From Rhipicephalus microplus (lineage: Eukaryota > Arthropoda > Arachnida > Ixodida > Ixodidae): 64,000 nt of DNA. Made by a program: the position numbers and the translations under genes. Positions within the stretch are counted from its first letter, which is position 1. Each line of letters begins with the position of its first letter. The notes beneath the pieces were generated by a model. That model made no database searches and had not been told where the DNA came from. It saw only the letters and a list, made by a program, of their open reading frames with translations. The stretch spans positions 7,510,001 to 7,574,000 of the forward strand of contig NW_027464588.1 in NCBI RefSeq assembly GCF_043290135.1, given 5' to 3'. Positions 25,506 through 36,280 of this stretch are shown piece after piece.

Positions 25506-28053
25506 TCATAAATCTGCTTTCAAGAAAGGCAACATGCAGACGAAAGCCAGTGCAACTCCAAATGTGGTTGTCCTTGAGGATATTTAATGCTATAACTAAG
25601 CAATAAACACTACACGTGTAAATATACGACGCAGAATTGATGGCGATTTCACGTTACTCTTAGTTCCTTTGCTAACTTCACGTTCATAGCTGCTTAGTAA
25701 CGATAAAATGCGCAAGCTTTACTAACTGCTTTGGCTAGCACGCAAAAATGCCATGAACGCCGTAAAGTACGCTTGAAAATAGTGAGTGTGTTTCCTAACT
25801 TTATGCTAACTTTTACTGCTCTACAACCACAAGAGTGCGCTCACAAAAAGATTTGAACAGCCACAAATTGCTATTTTTAACAATCGCGCACATTAATCTC
25901 GCCCTTGCGAATTCATTTCCACCTCTTTGATTTTTGTACGAGCAACAAAATCAGAGTCCGTTGGTGCTTCTAGCAATTCGCTTCAATTGTGTTGAAGCCG
26001 CCTGGGCAAGGGACTGAGCGCTGAGCTATTCCGCTTAGCGAAATAGCTTCCCGAGATACGTAAATAAATTCGCATGTTTTTATGTTAGCGTTATGTAACA
26101 AAGATAACGGTAAAGCATTTATTTTCACATTTTGTGTCCTCGCCTCTTGTGTCAACAAAAACTTTCAATACATAGAAGAGGGTGCTCTACTCAATCAATT
26201 CCATCGTCACACTCATAACGTTTATTCTGACATTCTGAGTTATGTTATTACTAGAAAAGTAATCCCACACATGTACAATGTGTCTCGAAAGAACATAAAC
26301 TTACAAAGTTCACCATCGATGATTGTCAAAGATATGCAGCTTTTTCCATCATTTCTTTCTCTACACCATGCCTAATACTAATGTGTTGATAAACGTAATT
26401 TTTACTATTACGCGATGAGCCACACTAAACACACGTGTTGCAAAGCTACCCGAAGATTAGTGGTCGTGGTTCATACTGCCGCTTGGCGCGCCACTCTTGA
26501 ATGCTATCAGCGTTGATTTGGAAGAGTAGCGCCATGCCAGGTGAAGATAATGGCCCGACCAGTCACGGCGTTTTGGCTGCACTGAAGTCTCGTAGGTGAT
26601 GTTTCTCTAGCCATTGCATAAAAACGCAAAATGACGAAAGTTTCTGTTTGTGCCAGTCAAACTCACACTGTGACGGCATAAAGTCTTAGCAGTGTGCAAC
26701 AACGTGTGAAAATGACGTCATCAAGCCGCTTATTCACGCCAACGCATGGCCCAACTTCAATTCAGATGATCAGCTCCCCATGTTTTACTATCGTGAACTA
26801 TATCACTTTCGAGCAATGCTTAGTTTTTTTTTTTACTGAGATTGTATGGGTATGTAAGGCATTTTATTTTCTTTACTGACTTTAACACACATAAAAAACA
26901 GGCATTTCAAACAAAAATGATTTAAAATGAAAATTATTCACTGGAATTTCAAATAAAAATAAATATGAATTCAAGATTAAGTAGTATTGGGCAAATCGCT
27001 TGGAAGTGCATTTGAGTTAACTTGGGATAAAAATTTTCTGTAGGCACCCACCCAGTGCGTGCGTCGAACGAGCCTACCATTTGCAAAAAAAACTTCTGCA
27101 ACATTCTCATATCGCGCTAGAAAGCTTTTTTGTGGATTTATCATTTTAAATATTTAATAATAAATATTTGTTTTTTTTTACCTATAGCATAGGAGACAAA
27201 ATTTGTCGCCTGCTTAGGAGGGATCTGCAAAATATTTTGGCTACTCAAAATAAGCACCAGCTTACGTAATACTTGTGATCACTGGGCTGATCGAGTGGTG
27301 TGCAAGAACTTGCTTATAGCTTAGTTTATTTGGTTACGCGTCTATGTTGTAGCATCATTTCACGCGGAAATAACTACACTCTGCCACACTGCATTAGCCG
27401 TGCATAATGTACCCAAAGTAAACATGATTTAAACTCTGCTAATGATTGTATCACAATGCACGCCAAATAACCAAGACACCTATAATACACTTTAGCATAC
27501 GCAATGCAGAAGTTTTGTTATTGACTGGAAGAATGTCCTTCGCGGGACGACGTTCAAGACAAATGCGTTGACAGCGTTTAACAAACGTAACTTCTGTACC
27601 GTACTGCTCGTAACTTCAGATGAGTCGCAAATGGTCTCTAATCTCTCATTGTTTTTGATAAATTGCACCAATGCTTTCGGCTTATACAAAACCTCGTGAC
27701 AATCGTCGTGCAATCAAGTTGATTGCTGGGTCCCGCCACTTAGTGATTAGGCATAATGCGTCCGGGTGGTAAAGGTTGGGGCGTAGCACGTTTCGTTACA
27801 TTCCTTATTCACGCCTACATTGTCCCGCGCATTGCGGACACCATTTCCCACAGAGCTCGTATCTTCAGGGTAGCTGTTTGTTTTAGTTGGTGCAGCGGAG
27901 ATTTGAGTTGGTGCAGCGGAGAAAGAATACGCACGCCTCTGTCTCTAAAATAAGTATGGTCCGAACACAAAGCATACGTCAGCGTGCTGCCACGATGAAC
28001 AGCAGAAGGCTACCAAAACTAAACACACCGTGAATGGAGATTGGGAAATAATA
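25506..28053. other. No gene recognised
   Basis: AT-rich DNA with short frames only. A 20-bp sequence containing GTTGGTGCAGCGGAGA is tandemly repeated once near 27,886-27,922. A single perfect TGACGTCA lies near 26,713. No other element was seen. Confidence 0.5.
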
Positions 28054-28252
28054 TGATCGATTGATTTGTGGGGTTTAACGTCCCAAAACCACCATTTGAT
28101 TATGAGAGATGCGGTTGTGGAGAGCTCCGGCAATTTTGACCACCTGGGGTTCTTTAACGTGCACCCAAATATGAGTTCACGGGCCTACAACATTTCCGCC
28201 CCTGTCGTAAATGCAGCCGAGTACCTTAGCCACTAGACCACCATGGTGGGGC
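28054..28252 (-). mobile_element. tRNA-derived SINE, Ruka-like, lacking the B-box segment
   Basis: The 3' end TGATCGATTGATTTGTGGGG and the 5' end CCACTAGACCACCATGGTGG (both plus-strand reading) are present, so the orientation is minus. The segment between ATGCAGCCG and AGTACCTTAGCC is missing about 45 bp compared with the other copies. That part normally carries the B-box, so this copy should lack a complete internal polymerase III promoter. Confidence 0.88.
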
Positions 28253-29658
28253 AATCAGGAAATAAGTGTCCGTCTACTTTCACGTATACAGAGGGCATGC
28301 AAAATATGTCTTTTGAAAATGATTGCATGTTGGGGAAGAACAAAATTTTTGCTCAAATGGTCGGTAGCATTGTCCTTTGAATAACCGAGTAAAAAATACA
28401 GCTTTACATAAAAGTGCTTAACGCCACTTTTAAATTACCATCGGGAGGATTCGCCGTATTGGTGGTGGACTATCTTCAGGATGCGCATAACGAACGCTAA
28501 CTGGAGCTAACGGCGCTTACACTTACTAATTGTTTTGTCCGTGAGAATTCACAAGTTTTGACGGTGTGTTTGTTTTTTCACCAAGTAAATTGTATTACGG
28601 CTCCGCTAATGCAACTCACATTGAGAAATAGCTTTAGTTGAATGAAGATAAAAAGCACCACGGCCTACAACCGTAAATTTACTCGATAGTTGGTTTGTAT
28701 CCGTGATCTGCATGCGTGATCAATACGAATTTTTTTATGTTTCCTTTTTCTACCATGCAGCTATGACGAAGCACTTTAAAACTGACGGGATCGTGTTTCA
28801 TACGCGCACATAAATGTTGATTCATTATACCATAATAGTACGTAGGAGTGCGCTGCTGTATGAGTATTTGTGAACTCACAGTATACACGCAGAAAGTGGC
28901 ATTGCCAGAAGGAAAATATTTAGTTGATAAAATGGGTTCCAAGTACCTCCAATTTTTTAGATGCAAAATCATCTTAAGCTAGGGGCAGTGTCCGTTCTGC
29001 GGCGGCCGCACCCGTACTGCACATGCTCCAAATCTCCCCCTCCCCTCGCACTCCAAGAGGCGAGAGAAGGTTGTTTGAGTGCTGCCTCCACTTCCTTTTT
29101 CGTTTCCCATTTCTCTCCATATGCCACAGCTGTGCACTCGTATATGATCCGGTACTATCTTGCTCCTGTTCGCAGCTCGCAAACCAAAACGTAAACGGCA
29201 ACACCGACAAGTGAATCTCGAAGCGTCGCGGCTGCAAAAGTGCGCGTTCGCTGCGCTTCCGTCGTTCTTTTTCTCTCTTTCTGCAACAGAGTGCGAAACA
29301 CCATGAACAACATCAACGTCTCCGCTAGTTGCTGCGTGAGCGCCACCACGAGGTAGCAGGGAAGCCAAACGTAAACGTCAGCGTCGACAAGCGGTAATTG
29401 AAATGCCTCGACAACCACCGTAATATAAATAACATAAAAGAAACGGAAACTCAATGTGCACCCTCCGCAATGCTTTCGCATCCCACCATGGTTGCCCGTA
29501 GAGAAATTTAATGTGTAACTTTTTAGGGGCGAAGCTCCTTATTGCGGCACTCATTCGTCCCTCGTGTTCATAGTAGTGTGTAACAAGTATAACATTTTGA
29601 CCTCCTAGGTGGTGCCGGTAATAGATTTCTTCTGTGCAGTGTTGAACAAAAAAAAATT
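28253..29658. other. Unannotated; CpG-richer block at 28,975-29,480
   Basis: AT-rich flanks surround a CpG-richer block open in several frames on both strands (up to 129 codons, reverse). The segment around CCAAAACGTAAACGGCAACA is echoed by CCAAACGTAAACGTCAGCG 180 bp later, so part of the block is internally repeated. GGGGCGAAGCTCC at about 29,526 is palindromic and might be an element end. No protein family was recognised. I regard this as a dispersed repeat rather than a gene. Confidence 0.4.
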
Positions 29659-29777
29659 GTGCTCAATGTACATGTCAATGCCTGCTAATGGGGAATGAGA
29701 GACAGGAGCATTCGGCTTTTAGTTCATGTGCACGCTGCAACCTCCCATTAGCAGCCATTGACATGTACAATGAGCAC
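29659..29777. repeat. Foldback with 34-bp arms
   Basis: The left arm 29,659-29,692 and right arm 29,744-29,777 are reverse complements at 32 of 34 positions, separated by a 51-bp loop. Each arm has the core TACATGTCAATG or its complement. The structure could be the end of a foldback or MITE-type element, or a transcribed hairpin. There is no clear polymerase III box or terminator. Confidence 0.75.
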
Positions 29778-30004
29778 TATCTGACAGGAAAAGGTCGCTA
29801 CGTTATACTCGCAGGGGGTAACCTCCTTGGTTTTAGAAAGGTTTGGCGAGCGTTGAGCCGCAGTGCCATGAATACAGTGAACTAGTATATACTATGAACT
29901 CGAGGTGGTTAAAGATGGGAAGTAGACACGAAGCGCAAGCCGTAAGAAAGTGTGCGTGTGCCACCTCTCGTTTAGTCCTTGGAATGTCCACTGGATGGCG
30001 GTGC

Positions 30005-30241
30005 TTCTATGTGGGGAATATATGATGAAAAGATGCGAGATGGTGGTACTTCGAGTGTTGATTAAGTGAACGAACGGACACACAGACAGATGCATCGACG
30101 GACGCATGGATGGCTGCACGGACGGATGGACTCATGGACGGACGCAGGAGCGGATGCATGGCCGAAAGCAAGGACGGAAGCACAGATGAACGTGCGTACG
30201 TACGAAGAGACGCACGCACCGACGGGCGGATGGACGCATGG
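30005..30241 (+). repeat. GGAC-type minisatellite with one conserved flank
   Basis: The left flank (30,017-30,068; ATATGATGAAAAGATGCGAG and GATGGTGGTACTTCGAGTG) is the inverse of the right flank of the 11.87-12.30 kb element. A degenerate GGAC/GACG array follows to about 30,241 and then runs into a near-perfect hairpin. The opposite flank seen at the other loci is absent, so this copy is truncated on the right. Confidence 0.7.
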
Positions 30242-30263
30242 GCGTCCATTCGCCCGTCGGTGC
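30216..30263. repeat. Near-perfect 22-bp hairpin
   Basis: The arms 30,216-30,237 and 30,242-30,263 pair at 21 of 22 positions across a 4-base loop (ATGG). The left arm lies in the GGAC-type minisatellite and the right arm is its inversion, so the array switches strand here. Confidence 0.9.
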
Positions 30264-30281
30264 AAACCTCTTTGTTCCCAG

Positions 30282-30313
30282 AACCCCAGAACAAACCTTT
30301 TTGTTCTGGGGTT
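30282..30313. repeat. Perfect 14-bp hairpin at duplication edge
   Basis: AACCCCAGAACAAA (30,282-30,295) pairs perfectly with TTTGTTCTGGGGTT (30,300-30,313) across a 4-base loop. The segmental duplication at 30,308 begins inside its right arm. Confidence 0.9.
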
Positions 30314-30872
30314 TGTAATGATGCCGTCACAAGTGATTCATTTCCCGAGTAGCTCTAAGAAAAAGAGGGGATGGTGATGATGACGTTTACATTGAAGCAT
30401 AACAACTCGCAGAGATTTGCCAGAAATGGTGCAAACTAACCCTATTCATTAAATTCCGTGGTCAATAGGAATCAGCAGTTTGTTCGTTACTACAACTGCT
30501 CATTATTTAATAACGTTAATTAAATATGTTTCGCCTTTAGAGTGGAGAGGTTAATAGGAAGTTAAGAAAATGGGTTGGTCGCAAAACGTTTTGACATAGA
30601 TAATGCAAAGCACGTAGCGTATCAAGGTTAAAGCCTACTCAAATAAATACTCATGAAGTAATAATAAAATTGTGTTAAAATGTAGCATGAATTTTCCAAA
30701 TTGTTTGGTTTAGGTGAATACAGCTATCTGGTCTGATCAAATTTTTAGAAGTCAGTTAATATAGGAGCCTTTATTTCATAAACTAATCGTGCTTTTGATA
30801 CGGAGAGCCCTTATCATTATTACTATTTGTAATAGTAGTAGTAGCAGTAGTAATGTTAGTAGTAGTAGTAAT

Positions 30873-31109
30873 GACTGATATGTGGGGTTTAACGTCCCAA
30901 AACCACCATTCGATTACGAGAGACGTCGTAGTGGAGGGCTCCGGAAATTTCGACAACCTGGGGTTCTTTCACGTGCACCCAAATCTGAGCACATGGGCCT
31001 ACAACATTGCCGCCTCCATCAGAAATGTAGCCGCCGCAGCCGGGATTCGAACCCGCGACCTGCGGGTCTGCAGCCGAGTACCTTAGCCACTAGACCACCG
31101 CGGCGGGGC
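30873..31109 (-). mobile_element. tRNA-derived SINE, Ruka-like, full length
   Basis: Opens with CTGATATGTGGGGTTTAACG and ends with GACCACCGCGGCGGGGC on the plus strand, so the orientation is minus. The B-box is intact (GGGTTCGAATCCCGG read on minus) and the A-box region TGGTCTAGTGGCTAAGG is also intact. AGT repeats flank it on both sides. The shared duplication copy at 38.45 kb lacks it, so it arrived after the duplication. It is the best-preserved SINE in the window. Confidence 0.95.

Positions 31110-31144
<35 letters not shown>
31110..31144. repeat. AGT trinucleotide microsatellite
   Basis: Eleven to twelve AGT units immediately follow the SINE. They correspond to the microsatellite at 38,446-38,481 in the second duplication copy, and a further AGT-rich stretch lies before the SINE at about 30,832-30,872. 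Confidence 0.95.
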
Positions 31145-31210
31145 TATATTATTTCTTGGAATACAACAAAAAGAAGCCCAGGAAAATGCATTAAATAGGC
31201 CTGAGAAAAG

Positions 31211-31455
31211 CCCCGCTGAGGTTGTCTAGTATATAACTATGGTACTCGTCTGCTGACCCGCAGGTCGCGGGTTCGAATGCCGGCTGCGGCGGCTGCATTT
31301 CCGATGGAGGCGGAAATGTTGTAGGCCCGTGTGCTCAGATTTGGGTGCACGTTAAAGAACCCCAGGTGGTTGAAATTTCCGGAGCTCTCCACTACGGCGT
31401 CTTTCATAATCAAATGGTGGTTTTGGGACGTTAAATCCCACATATCAATCAATCG
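31211..31455 (+). mobile_element. tRNA-derived SINE, Ruka-like (shared with duplication copy 2)
   Basis: Starts at CCCCGCTGAGGTTGTCTAG and ends with CACATATCAATCAATCG. The B-box GGTTCGAATGCC is present. The A-box region is altered by a small insertion (GTCTAGTATATAACTATGG). The same insertion site occurs in the second duplication copy at 38,549, so this SINE predates the duplication. Confidence 0.93.
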
Positions 31456-31481
31456 CACGGGGTAAAAATATTCAAGCGTAT

Positions 31482-31869
31482 TGTCACGGGGTCATGACGT
31501 GGCCTAAGACAGGAGACTTTGTGTTAGAATTTAACTGTTTATTTGGGCGATCCTGTGCCCGGTAAACGGAAATTCCGATTCTAGTAGCAGTCTTGGACGG
31601 ATAGCGGCGAACGGAGCGTCGGCCGTCGATAAACTACTACAAGCGGCAAAGTGTGTCGGCATTTATACTCTTGCCATGGAATGTTCTAGCGTTATCGCTG
31701 GTGGTGGCGTAGGTTTCAGAATAATCTGTACAGTTCGCAGAGTGAGCGTGATCTTATCGAAATGATCTACTAAAGTCCGGAAGCTTCTCGAAAACTGCAC
31801 GCGCATTTTGCGCTGAGAATTGGGTAGTGTTTTGGGGCGATAACAAAACTTGACAAGTAGAACGTGGCA
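31482..31869 (-). repeat. Element A 3' LTR
   Basis: A 388-bp LTR, read on minus from TGCCACGTTC to GTGACA. Compared with the other LTR it has two extra stretches, near 31,568-31,585 and 31,631-31,650. The two copies also differ at many single positions, so the insertion is not recent. Confidence 0.93.
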
Positions 31870-31996
31870 TGCCCCCCTCTGAAAAAGGCATCGTCCCGAA
31901 GCTTTAACTAAAGATAAAGGTACAACAATAATACAAGAAACTACAATTAATAAATTACAAAACAATAATAATACAAAATAACTCTGTTTCACTTTG

Positions 31997-33544
31997 TTAA
32001 CGCACATGAAACGGCTTGAGGCGCGCGACATGAACGACTTCAGGTCGCGATCGGCGTCGTTGAGAGTTCGTGATGCCGTCGGGGACAACCTCATAATCAA
32101 GAGGGCCGAAACGTCGAACCACCCTGTACGGTCCGAAGTACCTTCGCAGAAGCTTTTCACTTAGTCCACATCGGCGTATCGGCGTCCATACCCAAACACG
32201 TTCACCGGGCTGGTATTCCACGAAGCGTCGTCGAAGATTGTAACGGCGGCTGTCGGTCGTCTGTTGATTCTTCATACGGAGACGCGCGAGTTGTCGGGCT
32301 TCTTCGGCGCGTTGAAGGTACTCACTCATATTAAAGTTTTCTTCGTCGGTGACGTTGGGTAACATGGCATCGAGCGTCGTTGCCGGGCTCCTTCCATAGA
32401 CTAATTCGTATGGAGATATCAGGATCGTCTCTTGCACTGCCGTGTTGTATGCGAAGGTCACGTACGGAAGAATGGCGTCCCACGTCTTGTGTTCGACATC
32501 GACGTACATTGCCAGCATGTCGGCGATCGTCTTGTTAAGCCACTCGGTGAGGCCGTTGGTCTGTGGGTGGTACGCTGTGGTTCGGCGGTGGTTTTTCTGG
32601 CTGTATGCCAAGATCGCTTGAGTTAAGTCGGCAGTAAATGCAGTTCCTCTGTCGGTGATAAGGTCCTCCGGGGCACTGTAACATAGGACGATAGTTTCGA
32701 CGAAGAACTTAGCTACCTTGGATGCAATGCCCTTGGGAAGGCCTTTTGTTTCGGCGTAGCGGGTGAGGTTGTCGGTATCTACCAAGATCCATTTGTTTCC
32801 GAAAGACGACGTCGGGAACGGCCCCAGTAGGTTCATGCCAATCTGCTGGAAAGGTCGGCCAGGTGGTTCAATTGGCTGCAGAAGTCCCACTGGCCTGATA
32901 GGCGGTGTCTTGCGTCGCTGACAGTCCCGGCATGTCCTCACATAACGAGTGACGTTGGTGGTAAGACGTGGCCAGTAGTACCTTTTTTGTATCCTCGCGA
33001 GCGTGCGAGAAACACCGAGTTGCCCTGCCGTCGGATCGTCGTGCTGGGCCTGCAGGAGTTCTGGTCGCAGAGCTGAAGGCACCACAAGGAGGTACTTGGC
33101 TCGGAGCGGTGAAAAGTTTTTCTTTTGGAGAAGACCGTTTCGCAGGAAGAACGACGCAAGTGCGCGCTTGAATACCTTCGGGACTTCGGCGGTCCTGCCT
33201 TCGAGGTATTCTATTAGGGCCTTTAGTTCCGGGTCGGCTCGCTGTCGTTCAGCGAAGTCGTCGGTAGTTATTGTTCCCAAGAAGTAGTCGCCATCCGGGT
33301 CGTCGGGTGGTGGTTGGTCGACAGGCGCACGAGAGAGACAGTAGGCGTCAGAGTGTTTCTTGCCGGACTTGTAAATGACGGTAATGTCATATTCTTGAAG
33401 TTTCAGGCTCCATCGTGCAAAGCGACCTGAAGGTCCTTCAAGGTGGCTAGCCAGCACAGGGCGTGGTGGTCGCTCACAACTTTGAAGGGCCTGCCGTAGA
33501 GGTAGGGGCGAAATTTTGACGTAGCCCATATGATGATAAAGCAC
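31997..33544 (-). pseudogene. Element A RNase H end and integrase
   Basis: A 515-codon open frame. Residues 1-75 are the tail of RNase H and the connection (CERPPRPVLASHLEGPSGRF region), and the integrase follows. The zinc-binding domain keeps H168, C205 and C208, but the second histidine is Q175 (AGQLG where the family has AGHLG). The catalytic core keeps D298 and E334 at the standard D35E spacing. The first aspartate, expected in the IGMDLLGPF motif, is N238. A GPY/F-like C-terminal segment (LLRRYFGPYRVV) is present. Substitution of a catalytic residue implies an inactive integrase. The reading frame differs from that of RT and RNase H upstream. Confidence 0.92.
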
Positions 33545-33933
33545 TCCTTTTCTGTTATGGAATAATTGGCTTCTGCTTTGGGTAGCGATCGGTTGGCGTA
33601 ACTAATAACCCTTTCAAGTCCGTAAGCCCTCTGCACAAGAACGGCGCCAAGGCCTACGCTTCTTGCGTCAGTGTGTATTTCTGTCTCGCCGAATTCGTCG
33701 AAATGGGCAAGTAACGGAGGCGTCTGCAGGCGATGTTTAAGCTCCTGAAAAGCGTGTTCCTGTGGCGTTTCCCACTTCAACTCCACGTCGGCCTTGGTAA
33801 GGTTAGTGAGAGGATCGGTGATGCTGGCGAAGTTTTTCACAAACCACCTAAAATAGGCGCCCATGCCCAGAAATCGGCGCACCGCCTTCTTGTAGTGGAT
33901 GGCGGGAAGTCGGCGATGGCGGCTGTTTTCCAT
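33403..33933 (-). pseudogene. Element A RNase H
   Basis: A 176-codon frame with the end of the RT connection domain (RRFLGMGAYFRWFVKNFASI) and a Ty3-type RNase H: HTDARSVGLGAVLVQ, YSITEKECFIIIWA and VVSDHHALCWL. The catalytic D, E and D positions are present. The frame ends in a shift near 33,430 and integrase continues in another phase, so the fused polyprotein cannot be made. It overlaps the RT frame by about 100 bp because of another shift near 33,850-33,930. Confidence 0.9.
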
Positions 33934-34463
33934 GGATCGGGACGAACTCCAGATTTGCTAATAACGTGCCCCTGAAACAAGAGCTCCTCGTACGCAAATC
34001 TGCACTTTTCTGGCTTCAGTGTGAGTCCGGACGTCTTGATGGCTTGAAGTACCGCTTCAGGGCACCGAAGATGCTCGTCTAAACTCGAGGAAAACACGAC
34101 GACGTCGTCCAAGTGCACAAGGCAAGTCTGCCACTTCAATCCTGCCAGTACTGTATCCATAAGGCGTTGAAAAGATGCAGGCGCTGAGCAGAGACCGAAG
34201 GGCATCACCTTAAACTCGAAGAAGCCATCCGGTGTTATTAACGCCGTCTTCTCTCGATCTCTTTCGTCGACTTCGATTTGCCTATAGCCAGCCTTGAGGT
34301 CCATTGGCGAAAAGTACTTGGCGTTATGGAGCCGATCAAGTGCGTCGTCTATTCGTGGGAGAGGATACACGTCCTTCTTGTGATTTTGTTCAGGTCGCAA
34401 TAATCGACGCAGAAACGTAGGGTCCCATCCTTTTTCTTCACTAACACCACGGGGGATGCCCAT
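33837..34463 (-). pseudogene. Element A reverse transcriptase core
   Basis: A 208-codon frame with the RT palm: MDLKAGYRQIEVDERDREKT (catalytic D55), VMPFGLCSAPASFQRLMD, and the active-site motif VHLDDVVVFSSS at residues 116-127. The usual YxDD reads HLDD here (H117), an uncommon change at the first position that may reduce activity. The thumb region (TLKPEKCRFAYEELLFQGHV) follows. It continues the frame at 34,349-34,693 after a frameshift. Confidence 0.92.
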
Positions 34464-34693
34464 GGACTTTTGGACGGCTGGATAATGACATCCCGCAGCA
34501 TTTCATCACCTTGTCTCTTCATGGCCTCACGTTCTCGCGCCGAAACCCTGTACGGACTCTGACTGAGTGGTCTGGCATTTTCTTCGGTTATGATGCGATG
34601 TTTCGTGATTGGGCTCTGCCGAATTTTTGATGACGAAAAGCAATCTTCGTATTGCAGCAGCAGGGCCTTGAGCTGTTTTTGCTTATGGTTCAT
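34349..34693 (-). pseudogene. Element A RT N-terminal fingers
   Basis: A 114-codon frame with the Ty3 RT N-terminal motifs [40 protein letters not shown] and [15 protein letters not shown]. It overlaps the RT core frame, and the join needs a frameshift near 34,380-34,440. Confidence 0.9.
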
Positions 34694-34857
34694 AAGTCTG
34701 GGATTGGCGTCAAAAGCTGTAGGAGGGGCTTGGTTCCTCTGAGCAGGTTCTGCAGAATCGGCGAGGGCGAAAGCACTGGTGGCTTCGACAATTTTCTCGA
34801 TGTATGCGACCGTTGTTCCTTAGTTCCCAAGTTTGTACTCATTGCTGAAATTCGTGA

Positions 34858-35238
34858 CTATAACCGTTGGTTTGCCTCCGCGCCGCTCTGCAATTCCTCT
34901 TGCGACGCAAATATTTCGGGTGACCAACAGATGCTGACTGCCTTCAACGACGCCTTCCAATCAGGTGATTTAGGAGCGCCTACTGAAATAATGACGCTTG
35001 AGCGAGGTGGAATGGTGACTCGTTCTTCCAGCACATTCAAGGCATGGTTTCCTGACGGCGTGCGCGGCGGTAGTGCTTCTTTTGTGGATATTGTTATGGA
35101 CTTTATTTTTAGGTTGATGACAGCACCATGGAGGCATAAGAAGTTCATGCCAAGGATGACGTCTCTCGAGCACCGCTGTTGGACTACGAAGTCTGTTGGA
35201 TAAATACGGCCGTTAATGGTGACTCTCGTTGTGAACAT
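34858..35238 (-). pseudogene. Element A protease C-terminal part and linker
   Basis: A 126-codon frame containing the retropepsin C-terminal motif RDVILGMNFL and a following linker towards RT. The N-terminal half with the catalytic DTG/DSG loop is not in this frame. It should lie upstream at about 35,240-35,480, where the minus-strand reading is disrupted. Confidence 0.7.
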
Positions 35239-35599
35239 TCCTGGAGGCGTTACGAGATGACCTCTGGCTGTGCGGATTTCAGGGCCTTTCCAAGCTGTCC
35301 TAACTTTCTTTAACTTCGTGGCGAACGACCCACTGAGTTCGTTCGCCGCGACGTTTCGTCGAGGTCGCTAGTTCGCCGTCTCGCATTACAGTTAGGGCGT
35401 GGCGTCGGGTCACGGCTGCGTCGGCTTGTTCCGCTGCTTCCATGTTACGTCGTCAGGTCACCTTCGGTAAGTGAGGTTTCGCTGTCAGGGCTTTGCCTGG
35501 TTGGCCTTGTGTTCGGAAAGCTCCGTCGCAGCGTCATCGTCGTCGGAGGGTCTTCGGTAGTTTGTGGCACAGCAACCGCACCTCCATCGGTTGCTGCCC

Positions 35600-36280
35600 T
35601 TAGTTTCCCGGATACGGGCTAGGAGACCAGCCCCGCGTTGGGCCAGAGTACTGCCGGTAGTGCGGTGACATGCGGCAGCTGGGCGACGGCGAACGGGAAG
35701 GACTTCGTGGTGTACACTGAGTTCCTGTCAGGTAGTCGGCGATGTCACGTGGCCGTTCTCCTGGCTGCGGACGCGTTGCATTGACGGCGAAGCCACGCAG
35801 TCTTATCTGTCGGTACTGGCAACGGCGGTATGTGTGTCCAGCCTCGCCGCAGTGGTAGCAGAGGGGGCGGTGGTCAGGGGTGCGCCCGACGTCAGTCTTC
35901 CTCGGCGCACTGCGCTGGGCCGCTGGCGAACGGTAGGACGTCGATGGGGGTGGTGGCGGCGGTGGCATTTGGCAACAGAAGTGCGATGGGGTAGCGTTTT
36001 GGTGTGCGCGTGGAGGAGGGGCGTGGCGGCGGGCTGCAGCAGCATAGCTCACGGCTTGCAGCTGAGGCTCTTGAGGCTGAGGAACGCCCAGCGATTGCTG
36101 GATCTCCTGGCGTACGACGTCCGCGATGGATTCCACGTGAGGCTGCGCTAAAGGAAGTAATTTTCGCAGCCCTTCTTGCACGATCACTCGGATCGTCTCA
36201 CGCAAGTCAGTGGTTCCAAGCACTTGAATGCCGGCGTAGCTGGTAGAAGAGAAGCTACGGTTATATTGCCGCGTGCGCAT
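35600..36280 (-). pseudogene. Element A gag C-terminal region with zinc knuckle
   Basis: A 226-codon, proline- and arginine-rich frame with one CCHC knuckle, CYHCGEAGHTYRRC (C-x2-C-x4-H-x4-C). This is the nucleocapsid part that binds element RNA. A frameshift separates it from the gag N-terminal segment at about 36,300-37,000. Confidence 0.88.

Larger units (their letters stand above)
30308..31455 (+). repeat. Segmental duplication, copy 1
   Basis: Homologous in direct orientation to 37,919-38,786. The alignment starts at GGTTTGTAA, runs through shared non-repetitive sequence (for example ACTACAACTG, ATATGTTTCGCCTTTAGAG and AGAAGTCAGTTAATAT) and an AGT microsatellite, and ends in a plus-strand SINE at the same position. 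Copy 1 holds an additional minus-strand SINE inserted in the AGT microsatellite. It lacks the right-hand target-site duplication of the shared SINE, so it stops at or just after the SINE. Confidence 0.9.

Noticed and set aside
29155..29481. 108-codon hydrophobic minus-strand frame that looks membrane-like
   Set aside because: Overlapping frames of similar length exist in a CpG-rich, internally repeated block, and there is no family match.
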